From positions 23,678,001-23,742,000 of the forward strand of contig CM032230.1 in NCBI GenBank assembly GCA_019009955.1: a stretch of DNA of 64,000 nucleotides, read 5' to 3'. How positions within the stretch are numbered: position 1 is the first letter of the stretch; each line of letters begins with the position of its first letter. A program made the translations under genes and the position numbers. The notes beneath the pieces are model-generated. The model did not search any database. It saw nothing but the letters and a program-made list of their open reading frames with translations, and was not told the DNA's origin. This DNA is from Riptortus pedestris (Eukaryota; Arthropoda; Insecta; Hemiptera; Alydidae). Shown piece after piece: positions 1 through 14,500 of the stretch.

Positions 1-109
1 TATTTCATATCCCCCCTCCCAAGATCTCTAATAATAATTGTCTTAATATGCTACAACTTTCCCTGTTTCAATGCTCTTTAATTATTAGAAAAATACAACT
101 TACCCTAGC

Positions 110-112
<3 letters not shown>

Positions 113-174
<62 letters not shown>

Positions 175-192
175 TATACACACACACACATA
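113..192. repeat. TA / CA microsatellite
   Basis: A run of (TA)n followed by mixed CA/TA units, at the position where other family A copies carry their TA array. Confidence 0.85.
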
Positions 193-465
193 TATTTATT
201 TTTCTTTTAAACTGTAGCAATCACAATTTTTGTTCAGTTTTACTCAAATCGATATTTAAATAGTTCATGTACAAATAATGATCTAGTTCAGCAATGGCTG
301 AAATCGGACTAGTAGGTGAGGGAGTTTATAGGGAAAAAAAAATTCCAAATATCTGTTATTATGAGTCAAAAAAATAAATGTTACATAATCAATCTTGATG
401 AACATTTAATTCTCTATAATTGTTCTATAAACTTTTTTCCTATCTTAAATATTTAGCAAGTGAAT
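113..465 (-). repeat. Family A repeat, truncated copy
   Basis: It begins with the TA microsatellite and matches the inner and distal parts of the 5427-6360 copy (tcacaatttttgtt, atggctgaaatcggac, tcaatcttgatg). Strand is given in the proposed Helentron orientation. Confidence 0.6.
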
Positions 466-470
466 TGCAT

Positions 471-705
471 CTTAGCAGATTTGTCTTATTCATGACGCGA
501 TTGTCAGTCACACGGTACTCATTTCACGAAAATGAGGTCCGTTCAAAATTATATTTTCTGTTATCGCTCTAGCAGTCGCAATTTTTGCTTGATCATTACC
601 TAACTCCATATTTAAACGATTTATGTAAAAACAAAGATCAAGTTCAAAATATCAGTGTTACTAAACGTCGGATCAAAAAATTTTATAGAACCAATATATA
701 TATAT
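471..705 (-). repeat. Family A repeat, partial copy
   Basis: Carries ttagcagatttg, catgacgcgattgt, cgaaaatgaggtccgttc and the downstream tcgcaatttttgcttgatc block of the family. The central part is collapsed. Confidence 0.65.
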
Positions 706-1616
706 ATTTATCAAGGGGAATCTGTTAAAGAATCAAACAAGATAAGAATTACAGTTGAAAATAATGAGGTACATATAAAATTGGACAAAACAATTATTAA
801 ATGAATTATACTATAGAAAAATTACTTGTATATGAATTTATCAAATTATAACTACAAAATTTGAAGCAGGTAGTACTATAAAGTTGCAATTTAATTGAAT
901 TATTTTTTTGAAAGTAGGACTTTATATTTTAATTTATACATTGCATTTATATTAATAAAAACTGGGGTACAAGTTATTGGAGATGGGAGCAATGCGATCA
1001 ATCACTGTGTTCTGACGAGTCAGAGGTTAGGATAATAGAGAACATCTCTCACTGACTATGGTCTTAATCACGGTCATAAATTTAGTTTTGTTAATATTAA
1101 GATCTTGGAAATAGAAAGAAACACTACAAAAGAGAAAATTAAAGAAAATATTCAGCTATTTAAAAATAGAAAGCAAGATGTATATAGAAAAAAAAAAACG
1201 AAATTAGACCTGAAAATAAATGTATGAAGTATAAAACATGCATATTTTCAATTCTGTTTTAATTTCCTAAAACCTACATGTTATTTTATAGTTATAATTT
1301 AATAAACTCACCCACTTGTAACTTTTTGTATTGTAACAATAATTTAGTTTTTTTTTAAAATTGTAATCCCCCTTTTTCTTAATTGCAATCCCTTTCTTTT
1401 GTTTAATTTTTTATACAGCTCATGAAGACTACTAAAATTCTGATTAGAACAGTTTTACAGTGCATCCTTAGCTATTTTGTTTATCCAATACCTGTCAAAT
1501 CTGTCTTGTACTTAGCCTTTTATATAAGGGTAAATAATAATGTTGCCATTATTTAAAAATAATCATAATTTGTATGTTATTTGTACAATTATTTAAGATG
1601 TTTCTTTTCTTTTCAG
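706..1616. other. XRN1 intron, no feature recognised
   Basis: AT-rich sequence upstream of the first recognisable XRN1 exon. No coding stretch or clear repeat is seen. Confidence 0.5.
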
Positions 1617-1655
1617 ATAACTGGCGTTCTGAGTGCCAAACGAATAACTCCAAAA
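1617..1655 (+). CDS. XRN1: XRN1 exon a (39 nt)
   Basis: Acceptor tttcag precedes 1617 and donor GTAAGT follows 1655. The phase that joins to the next exon reads NWRSECQTNNSK. The alternative phase (ITGVLSAKRITPK) is open here but meets an in-frame TAG at the end of the next exon. This microexon is the least certain of the set, because a 39-nt exon keeps frame whether used or skipped. Confidence 0.6.
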
Positions 1656-3443
1656 GTAAGTTTCTTCTAAAACAGTTCAAGCTGTAAAAATAGGTTAATA
1701 GCTTAATTATATTTGGTTATTTGATGTATTGAATATTCTAATTATTACTTTACTTACTTAATTTTAAATACAATTATAACTTTTATATTGATCAGGACAG
1801 TCTTTGGCACTTTCACTGTTAGAAACTGTCATGTTTCTGGTATGGGTCCTTTTGTACATTAGTTAATTAATCTAGCCCAACCTCATAAAGTTTTTGTTTC
1901 CGTTTTGAATGATAATTCCAGTTTCCATTTCCAAACGTTTTGAACTTAAATAACATTTCGGAGGTTACACAATAAATGCTGGGCTGGCAAGAAAATGCAT
2001 TATTTAATGATTCATCTTGAAGTTATTTTCATTGCATTATGGGAGTATACGATTCTTAAACTACATAAATGGTAGTTTTATGGTAACTCAGTTCATTGAG
2101 TAACTTATGCCTAACTTTTTTTCGGTTAACTGACATTTTTGTTTTGGTGATAATGATGTATTAATGTGTTCAATTAATGCCTGGTAGATACATTATTATA
2201 AGAGGTTAGAGGTTGTGTGAATCACCTCCGTTTTTTCTTTTCAGTTTGAAAGTAAAAAAAAAAAAGAAAAAGCAGTCAGGGGACTGCCGGTAGAAGTGAA
2301 AACTCCTTTAGCTTTGATCGCTCAATTTTGACATTGCTGAGAAATTTTTTTTACGAAGTCTTATTTTAAAAATATTTTTAGTTATTTATCAATAAGTAAC
2401 AGTTATGTTCTATTTTATATGAAAAAATGAAATGACAAAAATAATAGTGATAAAAAAAAATAATGTACCACGAATTGTTTTATTTATCAATATAAAATAC
2501 TATACATAATTATTTCAGTTATTTTACATAAAAGAAAAAAATTACATTTCAGAATTATTACAAATGCTTTACAAAAATAAGTTAATTACACTCAGAGAAA
2601 TCAATTTCTATCCATAATTTCAACAACTCTTGCACCATCATCACTGCCAGCATCATCACCAATTTCTAAAACTGATACAATCGGTATATGGTAGCTAAAG
2701 TAGGATACAAACAGTTTTGATTCGAATTTATTTAAATATCGGAATTTATTTAAATATTCGAATTTATTCAAACTTCGGATTAAAATATCTATGAAAGTAA
2801 AAATGGTAGATATATAGTATCTGTGAACGAAATGATGCTGGTTTTGTCCTCTTTAAAATGGTATGAACGAAAACTCTAGCTAATTTGGTTCAGGAGTTAT
2901 GAAGAAAAGAAGCTCCTTTAGCTTTGAGTTGAGTACTAGCGGTGGCGGTGTCGCAAATGCTTCCTTACGGGATGCACAACGTGCCTAAAGAAGTTTTCAC
3001 TTCAATTGTAAATAAACTATCAAATGATTAGGTTATAAAATACCATATGATTTTATTTCTAAACCTTAGTACTAGCAGTGGCGGTGGCGGTGTCGCGATT
3101 TCATACTTTTTTCTTCTCCCGCAAATGCTTCCTTACGGGGTGCACAACGTGCCTAAAGAAGTTTTCACTTCAAAAAGTTCACACTAATAGATATTACTGT
3201 CCATTTAATAGTAACACCTTTTGAACCTTAATTATTTTCACTGACTTTTTTATTATATTTATAATCTTTTTTAAATGTTTTTAGATGATAGTAGAATATT
3301 TCTTCCCAGTAAGGACAGTAATCCAAGCTTTCAATATTTAGGTATGTATTTTATTAAGGTTACTAAAAGTGCCTCTTCATCAATTTTATTCTAAATTATT
3401 ATTTTTCAACAACTACAGTATTATTTTTTTTTAACATAGTGTA

Positions 3444-3506
<63 letters not shown>

Positions 3507-5547
3507 GTGTGTTGTTATTTTCAGAGTTTTGGTCAAATTTGGTGAAATAAATCTTAGTTTATGCTGATATTTCAAGAATCTTTATTTTCTCTTCTTCAGG
3601 GCTGTAAAATTACATGTACTACATTATAATAAAGATTCTCGAAATATCGGCATAAACTAAGATTCATTTCACCAACATTGACCAAAACTCCGAAAAGAAC
3701 AACACATCACATATAAATACAACCTGGTCGAAAACATCAGCACAATTATATATATATATATATTAAAATAAAAATGAATTAAATATTCAATAAATTCAGT
3801 TTTTATTTGTTTTAGGCAATCCTAAAGTAAAGGAATTCTTTCATGGTTACATAAATTCTGGAAAGGCAAGTCTATTTTACCTCCATCTATTTCAGTGATT
3901 TTTTAAATCAGTATAAAAATCTACATTAAAGTATTTTTGATATATTTACTTTTTTATAGCTTGCTTCGCCACCAAGTGTATATAGAATGCCATTCTTTCC
4001 TAACAACCAAGGATCTAATGGCCGAAATGAGCTCGGTGCTGATTCTGAATTCCAAGCATTCTGGAATGTGCTCCAGGTAGCATATTATTACTTTTATTTA
4101 TACACATTCTAGTTAAGTTGATTTGATTAAACATGCATGACAATATATAAGTTATAATTTGTGGTGCACAACAAGCTTTTTGGGAGGGAAGGTAGAGTAA
4201 AAATAAATTTTATATCAATATTTGAAGGTAGTGACAGAAGGTAGTTTAATGGTAGCATTCTGTAATTTTTACCAGGAAACAAAAGCTGTAATACCAGGGT
4301 TATTTATTTAGATGTGCAATTCAGATGCTTTCAGGTTGGGGTTTTTATTCCTTCTCATAGCACCACACAGCATCCTAAGGCTATTGAGCAGTTACTTAAA
4401 TGATATAGGAATCTTCATTTATTAGAATTAAAATCTCTCATAATACAATATTTGGTCTGGTTACAAATATTAATTCTTCTATTTAATCATAATCATTTTT
4501 GAATTCTTCATTGCAGTTCTCTGATCTAGGAAATACACTTATATTAGAACTAAATTGACTACAATCAAAACTGATAAATTGACTACTACGAGGGTCGTCC
4601 AGAAAATAAGTTCCATTTTGGTCTGTAGGGCGGTAGGAGTGGTTTTTGCCAAATCCGGCCACACCGCTCGAAAGAGGAGAGGTGGGGGGACCTCAGTCGG
4701 TCAATTACCAACGTCAGGGCAGGTAGTTGAAATGGAGCCCTCCATGTCACGTCCCGCCACCTCGATCCCCGTTCCCTCTCCAGGGTTGAACGACGATCTT
4801 TGCGAATTGCATTGTCGATTTCTGCGACAATTTCGTCCGTCACAACTGAGGGTCTGCCTCTCCCACTTTCATCCTCAAGTGAATATCTTCCCGCCTTAAA
4901 TTCACGTACCCATCTCCTCACCATTGACTCACTCATTACACCTTCTCCATAAACAGAAATGAGCTGTTCGTGAATTTGAACTGATTTGAAACCCTGTGCA
5001 TAAAGAAATTGAATCACTCCGCGCAAAACAACTCGAGAGGGAACGGGGATCGAGGTGGCGGGACGTGACATGGAGGGCTCCATTTCAACTACCTGCCCTG
5101 ACGTTGGTAATTGACCGACTTAGGTCCCCCACCTCTCTTTCTATTCCCCCACCTCTCCTCTTTCGAGCGGTGTTGCCGGATTTGGCAAAAACCACTCCTA
5201 CCGCCCTACAGACCAAAACGGAACTTATTTTCTGGACGACCCTCGTATCATAGCTGGTAGATATTTTAAAAGTTTGTCAAATACTTTTCTTGAATAACAG
5301 TAAAGCATGACAATTTATACTTACCTCACCTGCACTGATGACGTCATCTGAAGAGTGCAGTACTGTCTTCCCCTGCTATCGAGTCTCACATAAATTTAAA
5401 ATGTCTGTTCAACTGTGGTTTTACTTTTTAGCAGATTTCCCTTAGGGGAAATCAGCAATTGAGGTCGTACTCATGACGCGAGTTTTGAAAAATTTCATCA
5501 AATGTCCATCGATCCTACCCAGGAGATGACGAAAATGAGGTCCGTTC

Positions 5548-5599
<52 letters not shown>

Positions 5600-8500
5600 C
5601 TGTTAATGCTCTAGCACTCACAACTTTTGTTTGATCGTTACCAAACTCTATATTCAATCATTTTATGTAAAAAGGAAGATCAAGTTCGTTAATGGCTGAA
5701 ATGGGACCAGTGAGAGGGGTGAAATTTTGAAAATTCAAAATATCTCCGTTACTATAAGTCTGATCTAAAAATTGTATAGAACCAATCTTATTGCAAATTT
5801 AAGGATCTATATATATTTTCTGTATCATCTATATTAATCGATATATTTTGATTTTATAGTTTTCAGCCTTCAGCAAACCCCCACTTCTACTTATATTAAA
5901 CTAACAATACTCAGTTATGTAATAGACCACATTATTAGAACCTTAAATACCAAATATTGTTTACAAGAGATCTTTATTATACGACATACATACAAATATG
6001 TTCTGGTGCCCCCCTCCCTGTCTTAAGTTTTTGGACTACTTAAATCGATTGACTGAGATAAAAATTATTCTGATTCATTATTAATTACATATAGTAAATA
6101 GTTTTCAATCAAATTAGTAAATTATATTCTGATATATTTCATTAATTGTTTTTCTTTTCGGTGTGAATTGGGTTGGCAGACCTGTTTATTTACATTTCAG
6201 ACGCTTCCCGCCTGGGGGGTGGGGAGATTTCTTATTACCATTTGTATTGGTTCACTTAATATTCATGGTGTTGTTGTGTTACCAGTATTTAGATTTATCT
6301 ATTATTAAACTTCATGAGGGAAATCTGCTTAGTTTCACAGCTCCTGCCTGACGGTCTTTTCTTACACCACACAGGAGCATCCTCATGTTTTGGCTTCCAT
6401 AACCCTCTTGGAAGCACATTTTGAGTAACCACAAGTGAAGTGTCTGTATGTGTGGCACAGTTGCTAAATTTTGTAAACCTGACTGGGATGGAAATAGGAA
6501 ATCACTATTTGCATTACCTCTCTTGTCAGGAAATTAGAAATCAAAGATGTGTTAAAGTTACTGACCTTTTTACTGTTAAAGAAATTTGGGGCATTAAGTT
6601 CCTACCCATGGTAGAGAGAGTGTCAAGGATACTGAAATAGAATTTGTTAATTTGTAGAGATAAGTAACTTGATCTGTTAATTACTGGCATTCCACTAATT
6701 AGAGCTGTGTGGTATCTTCCCTTTATGCGACTTTCTTTGCTATAAGTGAATAAAATTATTTTTTTAAGCTTTCTAAAAAACACAATTAACCAGTAGCTCT
6801 ATGAAACTAACTACTATTATTTTTACATTGGTAAACATTATTTTCAACTGTACAATAACTGACTTCTACTTGCTAATAAGTGTGAAATTTCATTAAATTT
6901 GTATATATCGTATAATGATTTTATTTAGAACCACAAGACTCCTGAAGAAAAACCATTGCGTCCAAACGTTCCTCTTAGTGAAGAGTCATTGCCAGCATTA
7001 GCTGATCCGGCTGTTAGCATTGAGGTAGTTAGTAGTAAATATATTATATTATGTGAAATATAATCTTTGAAATATTCCTGTGAATTATTTATTATTTGGT
7101 ACTTAGCAAACAAATGCTCTCCGAAAATTGTTAAAACTGACTGATTCACCTTCACCTGGAAATGATCAACAGTCAGGAGATCTACGACCTCAGGTTCCTT
7201 TGAACCAGCCACAAATCATCATGGCAAGGACACCTGCAAACAAATTTCCTCCTCAACAAGTAAGCCTTGGGACCTGTGACTTATATCACAGCATCCTTTC
7301 TTCAGTGTTTCTTCTTTCACGCTTTCTGTCCGCTTTATTGGCTTTTAAAACTTAATTCTGCAGCTTTGGATTTTAGTTTTCTCAATATACACTAATATTT
7401 GCTATTCATTCTATTTTTATAGAGCACTTCTTTTTGCCTTTAATTTCCTTTCCATTTATATAAGCCTTGGTATTCAAAACTTCCCTTTTTATTGGAGTAG
7501 ATAGATATAGATGTAGACTATTTTTTTTTTAAAGATTACTCATGCACGGCATGAGCAGTGTTTAGAATTTACATTTTAATCCCATTGTAAATATGTACTT
7601 TCTCTAATTATTTATTTTATTTTTTTTCGTAAGATTAAGTTTCATTTTACATACTTTGAATCTACCTTTGGTTTGGGCCTCATTGTGTCAGGTAACAATT
7701 TCAAACAGGATTATAGTGGATCTGTACAAAAGTTTTTATAACTTCTAACTGGGATTGGAGAGTAAGTAATATATTACAGGGAATGTAGGCCTTATTGTTT
7801 GCATGATACTTGCTATATAAAGAATCCAAATCTTTTTTTAAGAACAGTTAATTTTATAGTCAGGTAATTTTGTAGACTCTGATGGAGTTGTTTATAAGTT
7901 AAAGGAGATCATATTTCATATGTTTGACACTGTAAAGAAATCCCATATAAAAATATTGTCGTTTGCTAAATTCAAAAATATAGTAGAAGACAAGATTACT
8001 CCATCAAGTAGATGGAAGAAACAGAGAGCTCTAGTCACTCTACAAGCCTGGGCAACAAAGAAACTCCCTCCATGAATCTTAATTCGAACAAATCAGAAGA
8101 TTGGAATTCTTCGTCTTTACCTACATATACGTAAATCCTGATCTTTAAGGAAGAAAATGATAGCTGTGTTTTTTAAATTTTGTGGAATGTGTCATTTTGG
8201 ACACACAAAAGAAAGTCACAAAGTTAAAAGTCCACAGGTGGTTCTGTATAAATCATTGAATCTATGAAGAACTAGCAAAGAAAATCAAGAATGGACACCT
8301 GGATTTTAGCAGATTTCCCTTATGGGAAATCAGCTATTGTGGTCGTACTCATGACAAGATTCGATCATACCCAGGAGATGATGAATATGAGGTTCCTTTC
8401 AAAATTATATATGTATTTATATATAGTTAATACTCTAGCAGTTGGAATTTTTGTTCGATCGAACTTCATATATAATCGTTTTATATAAAAAGAAAGAACA

Positions 8501-11500
8501 AGTTGGTTAACAGCTGAAATCGGACCAGGGGAAGGGGGTCTAAACCCCCCCCCCTCGGGGGAGAATTTCGAAAATTCTTAACATCTCTGTTGTTATGCGT
8601 TGTATTGAAAAATTTTATAGAACCAATCTTATTGCAAGTGTAATGTTCTATAAATGTTGTTATGTACATTTTTTCACTATCTTGATTATTAACCGAGATA
8701 TTTGTATTTCTTAGTTTTTGGTCTTTAGTAAACCCCCACTCCTGCTTTTCTCATATTAACAATATGCTATTATGTTATGAAGCACTTTATTTGAAACCTA
8801 AATACCAAATATTGTTCTCATTGGACTTTTATGTTTTGAGATAAATGAAAATACTTAACACCCCTGCATGACAGACTTTTTTTATCAGGACACTATTCCA
8901 GCTTGCCACCGAAAACTTGTGCATTTCTAAGTGAATTAATATTTATGACATTACATTAGTAAATATGAACAAAAATATTTTTAAGGACTCCATGTAGCTG
9001 TATGTGTTAAGATGCAGGTCTTAATGTAAAAGGTACACCTAGATTCATGGGTTTGAGTCCCTCCCGCATTGGAAATAAGAATTCCAATAATAATTAATTA
9101 GGCAATTCATTACTTCAATAATATTGTTCAAAATATTTTAATTAATTTATTGTTCCCTTTTTGATTTGAATTTGTCCTGTTTAAATACATTTGCTTTATG
9201 TCAACTATTTCTTCCTTTTACGTTTTGTTATTTAATAACGTCCACTTTTTGCTACTCGACTAATTGGGGCGGATTATCTATAGGTTACTATCCTTTTCTA
9301 GCCAGGGTAGGACTACGAATCTTATTTAATGAATTTGTCACTAAATATATTACTATTGCCCAGGTAGGAATATAACTCACCACTCTAGGTTTACCATATG
9401 AGATTAAACTGTCACATGGCTCACCTGAGCCCCTATTCTTTTTATGTATTTAGAGTGCAATATTCCTCTTCCTAATATGTAGAGTGTAATATTCCTTGCC
9501 TTAATTTTACAATCTTTTGTTTTTATTGATTAATCATATTTAAGTTTTTAATTTTGTCATAATTTTATATTTTTCATGTTGTTTTGTTATTCCTTCCTTT
9601 TTTAACCCTTTAACAGCTCCAGACGAGATATCTCGTCGGAGGGAGACGAACCCCACCAGCTCCAGACGATATAACTCGTGCCGACAGCCCGCTACCCCCT
9701 CGCGCAGGACGAGATATCTAATCAACGTTTTCCCACTGTTTTACCACTCCCAGCTCCAGACGAATAACTCTTCCCAACTGTGGTACATCGTAGCGGATCC
9801 TCGGAGAGTTAATAAATATTTCTAGCGGCCGATAGGCTGCAGGGGTATCTCTATTGGGGAAATATTTGTTCCGATCCCGTAACTGTGGAATCTTTGGGTT
9901 TTCCAAGGAGGGAAACCCAACCCACCCCTTTTCTACCTGCTATTGTATATTGGTAAATAATTAAAATATAACTTCAAATTAAAAAAAAAAAGGTAAATTA
10001 TTAAAATATTACCTCAAATAAAAAAATTATATAAAAGATAATAAAATCATTACAATCATTATTTCCTTCATAAATCACGTAATAATTTATTACAATAGCA
10101 TTTTAATTTATTGAAATAATGATATAGGTATTACAGAATCATATAAAGGAAAAAAAAACAATAAGAAAGGGAGTGAGGTATTGAAGGAGGCAGCTCCAGA
10201 GAGGCCTTAGCTTGGGAGGGTGATAGCGGGCTGGCCCTCCTCAGCTACTGGCTGCAACTCTCCGCCCGCCTCCTTAGCTGTTAAAGGGTTAATATAGTTG
10301 TTGCAGTATATGTTCATTTAAAGCTATTATATCACTAGATTCATTATGCCCAACTTAAACTTCACTTCTTGTTCATATAGGGTTCTTAATAAAGGAAAGG
10401 TGGAGAACAGAAACCTAATATAATCATTTTCTTTTCATATTAGTAGATTCCCTTAAGGGAAATAAGCTATTGAGGTCGTAAATTGCCAAATATATATCCG
10501 TTAATGCTCTAGTGGCTGCAATTTTTGTTTGTTCGTTACCAAACTCAATATATAAACGATTTATGTAAAGTAAAGCTCTAGTTTGTTAATGGGGAATTTT
10601 TAAAATTTAAAATATCTGTCTTATTATGAGTCGTATTGCAAAATGTTAAAGGACTCATCTTGTTAAGCTATTGATGCTCTACTTATTGTTGGTCCATACA
10701 TTTTTTCGTAACTCAAGTATTAAGTGTTTATTTGTACTTTATTGTTTTCAGACTTCAATAACCCCCCCCCCTCCACAACCCTTTTATCATCGGGTTTTTG
10801 CATAAAAATAGAGAATATCTGATGAGATGAGATCACCAGTGTGTTATACCAGCTTGTGGGAAATCAGCTTAGTTTACACAGCCCCTGCATGACGGGCTTT
10901 CTTGGGAAATCTGCTTAGATTATGCAACCCCTGAGTGATAAACTTTTTTTTTTGTTGCTTTTTTTTAAATGCTTACTTTTTCACATATACATGCTTGCAG
11001 AATTAGACATTAGTAGATTACCCTTTACCAAAACCTGCTATTGGGGTTGTATTCATGGTGTGATTTTAGAAAAATTTCTTTCAATGTCTATGTACTTACC
11101 TAAGAGATATTTTAATGTTTCGTGTAAAACAAAAGCTCAGGTTCATTATTGAATGAAAATGGATTAAGAGGAGCCTGAGTTTAACAAACCTAAATAAACC
11201 ATTAGTTTAGAAATTCAGTGATTATTTTTTTTATTTTTGCTGATTGTAACATGACATTTGTCTGTATTTAGTGTTAGGATAGACAAAGATAAAATATAGC
11301 TGCTATGTTCTTTTTGAATAAATTTGTAATTTGATTATTTGGTTTTAGACCCGTCACCAAACAAAATCTTGTGGTCATATGGGCTGCTGCTCTGATTTGG
11401 TACAGCTCTGTACTAGTAAGAGTAAGTATACTTATTCAACAAACTAAAATTATGAGTACTGATTTCTCCTATAATTTTTTTTTTATTTATTAGGATGGTA

Positions 11501-14500
11501 CAAAAATAAACTATTTTATTTTAGAGAGAGAGAGTAAAATAAAAATCTGATAATTGAGTAGTTTGATTAGGTATCACAAAACTTATGTATGCCAAAATAG
11601 TTTTATTTTACATTTTAATATAATTTTAGGCCATCTCCAGGACCATTATTAACTACAAATTCATCCATATTATTTTCATTGTATATGGAAAATTGCTATA
11701 TTTATTTCTAAAGTCCAATGCTTTATACGATAAGCATAAGTTCCAAGTCACTTAAATGACTTCAGATATTCTGCTCTGATGATACCAGAATTCGCTCTTA
11801 GATGCCCCTTGCTACCAATGTAGTTACTGTATAAACACATCTTGTTTTCTTTGAAAAACATTCTCCACTCAGTACTAGTTCCATACAACTGCATAGACTT
11901 TTAATAGCATTGATTTTCTGTAACCATTTAAAGAAAAATTCTGCCAAATTGCTTCGAGTATTTTTGTGCAGGCTTTTTATAAATTACAGTTAATATAAAG
12001 ATACATATTAATTAATTAATCAAATAGTTTTTCATTTCATTCAAGATTGAGATTCATCATATTTTCATAAGTTTGAAGGTGAAACATACCTCGTGTTCAA
12101 TTAAATTTCACATCTTGTTTACCATAAGTGTCCTACTGAGAGAGAAATATGGTATAATATGTAACTCTATATGTGTGTCACTCCAGTACATGGGAAATTA
12201 CTTAGTTTACACAGCCTATCTGTTAAAGACTTTTTAGTTCATTAAAGTTTCATAACTATCTTTCATAATTAATGTTAAATTATCTTTTCAGACATCCCTT
12301 ACCCTGAGTACATTTATAGAAGTCCGTCATCTGGAGAATTCACTTGTACTGTTTCATTTGTTTCGGACCACAACTATGGAACTCATGTTGGAGATAAGTG
12401 TAGGACCAAAGAAGAAGTGAGTATACCTGAAAGTTGTATTATTTCTTCTTCTATCTATATTTAAGAAAAAATCTTTTAGCAAATTTCTCTTAATGGAAAT
12501 CAGCTATTAAGGTTGACTCTTGGCACCATTTTCAGTAAGGGTCTTCTAATTTACATAAATCCTACCTAGGATATGATGATGTGGTTAGTTCAAAACCATC
12601 ATATAAATATATGTCTTTTAACATTCTGGTATTCCCAATTTTTGTTTGAGTGTTAAAAAAATTAATATTTGAACGTTTTATGTAAAACTAAAGATCAGGT
12701 TCATTAATGGCTAACATCTGAAAGGAGAGGGGTTTAGAGGTGGAGAAAATAGAAATTTGCTATGAGTCAGAACAAAAATGGTCATACAACCAATCTTGTA
12801 AGTTTTCATTTTCTATAACTGTTGTTCATTATATTTTTTCGTATATTCGATATTAAGTGAGATGCTCATATTTTTCTACCTTTGTGAGTAATGCAGTGGC
12901 AGGTACCCAGGGAAAGGAGCTTAAAAATATAAAAAAAAGCGAAATAAATTCAAGCATCTTCACTTATCGGAAGGAGGGCACCCTGGTTTCCTATGTCCCA
13001 AAAAATAAATCCAAAATTAGAAATGTATTGGCTATATCAAGTATGCATTTTGATGGAAAAATAGATGAGAGAACAGGAGAAAAGAAAAAGCCTACCATTA
13101 TAACACATTATAATCAAACTAAAGTAGGTGTGGACATATTGGATAAAATGTGCTCACTTTATCATGTATCAAGAAATACCAGAAGGTGGCCTATGGTAGT
13201 ATTTTTTTCTCTTCTGAATAATGCAGGCATCAATTCCCAAGTAATTTATTTAGGAAATGGCCATGATGTTCCTCCAAGACGCTTGTTTCTCCAAAGACTA
13301 GGGAGAGACCTACCTAACTATTCTATTTTAATAGTAATTAATAAGGTGTTAACACTACGTAGGCGTGCACCCCTCTCAGTACAAGAGTGGGCTCTCAGAT
13401 GCCTTACCACCTTTCCTTAAGTATTAAAGTAAGAATGTTAGTTTTAATTAAGCCAGTCCTAACATTTGTATAATAGTTATAATTGATACATTTTATGCAG
13501 AAATTACATAATTTATGATTATATAATATGAAAAAAAAATATTTCACACATTATCTTGGCTTACATATTATAAAATTGATATATACATACACATTATATT
13601 ATCAGGTTTATAAAATAAAATAGTTAGGTAGGTATATAAAATGAAATAAACATTAAAATTTTGCAGTATTAGTCTATTGCTTGCTGACCCTGTCACCCAT
13701 CCGAACAAACAAACATCTACAATGACTTAGACAAAGGTATTGCCCACAAATCTTGCACTAGTATTTTTTGTATATTTTAGTATTTGTCTGATGACAAAGG
13801 AAACACCTCTTTCGAGAAGTTATTTCTCCTTGAGGCTGCAGAACTCGAACTTCTTGGTTTGTTGAGGGTGCAATATCATTCAATCTTTTCAATATAGCTG
13901 GGGGCAATGATAAAATACTCTTCCTCTTCTGCAGCTGTTCTTCCAATGACTCTCTCCCTAGTCTTTTGGAGAAACAGGCGTCTTGGAGGAAAACCATGGC
14001 CATTCCCTAAATAAATTACTTGGGAATTGATCCCTGCAATATTCAGGAGAGAAAAAAATACTACCATAGGCCACCTTCTAGTATTTCATTCTGCATTATA
14101 CATTATAAAGTGATCTCATTTTATCCAATATGTCCACACCTACTTTAGTTTGATTATAATGTAGGGCTTTTTCTTTTCTCCTGTTCTGTCATCTTTTCCT
14201 CCATCAAAATGCATAGTTGATATAGCCAATACAAAGGTAGTCGCGCGGGAACTGACAGATGCCTCAAGGTCAACCCACTACACTGGAGAATCTGAAGAGG
14301 GTTGAAACAGAACTGGTGGAAGGCTCTAGGGATGAGCGGAAGGTAGCTAGGGTGGGTGGGGGGGGGGCTTACAGGTTCTATCCTCTACTCAGCAGTTCAA
14401 AAAGTTTCTCCAAGACATTCGACTACTGGAGTGTTAATTGTTTATTTATTTGCTAAATGTACTGCTTTTGGCAGATTTCCCTCAAGGGAAATCAGCTTTG

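Noticed and set aside
48..263. Frame dominated by IYIYIY
   Set aside because: Translation of a TA microsatellite.
4555..4899. 114-codon + strand frame
   Set aside because: Runs through the long inverted repeat of the mariner-like element; antisense to the HTH frame.
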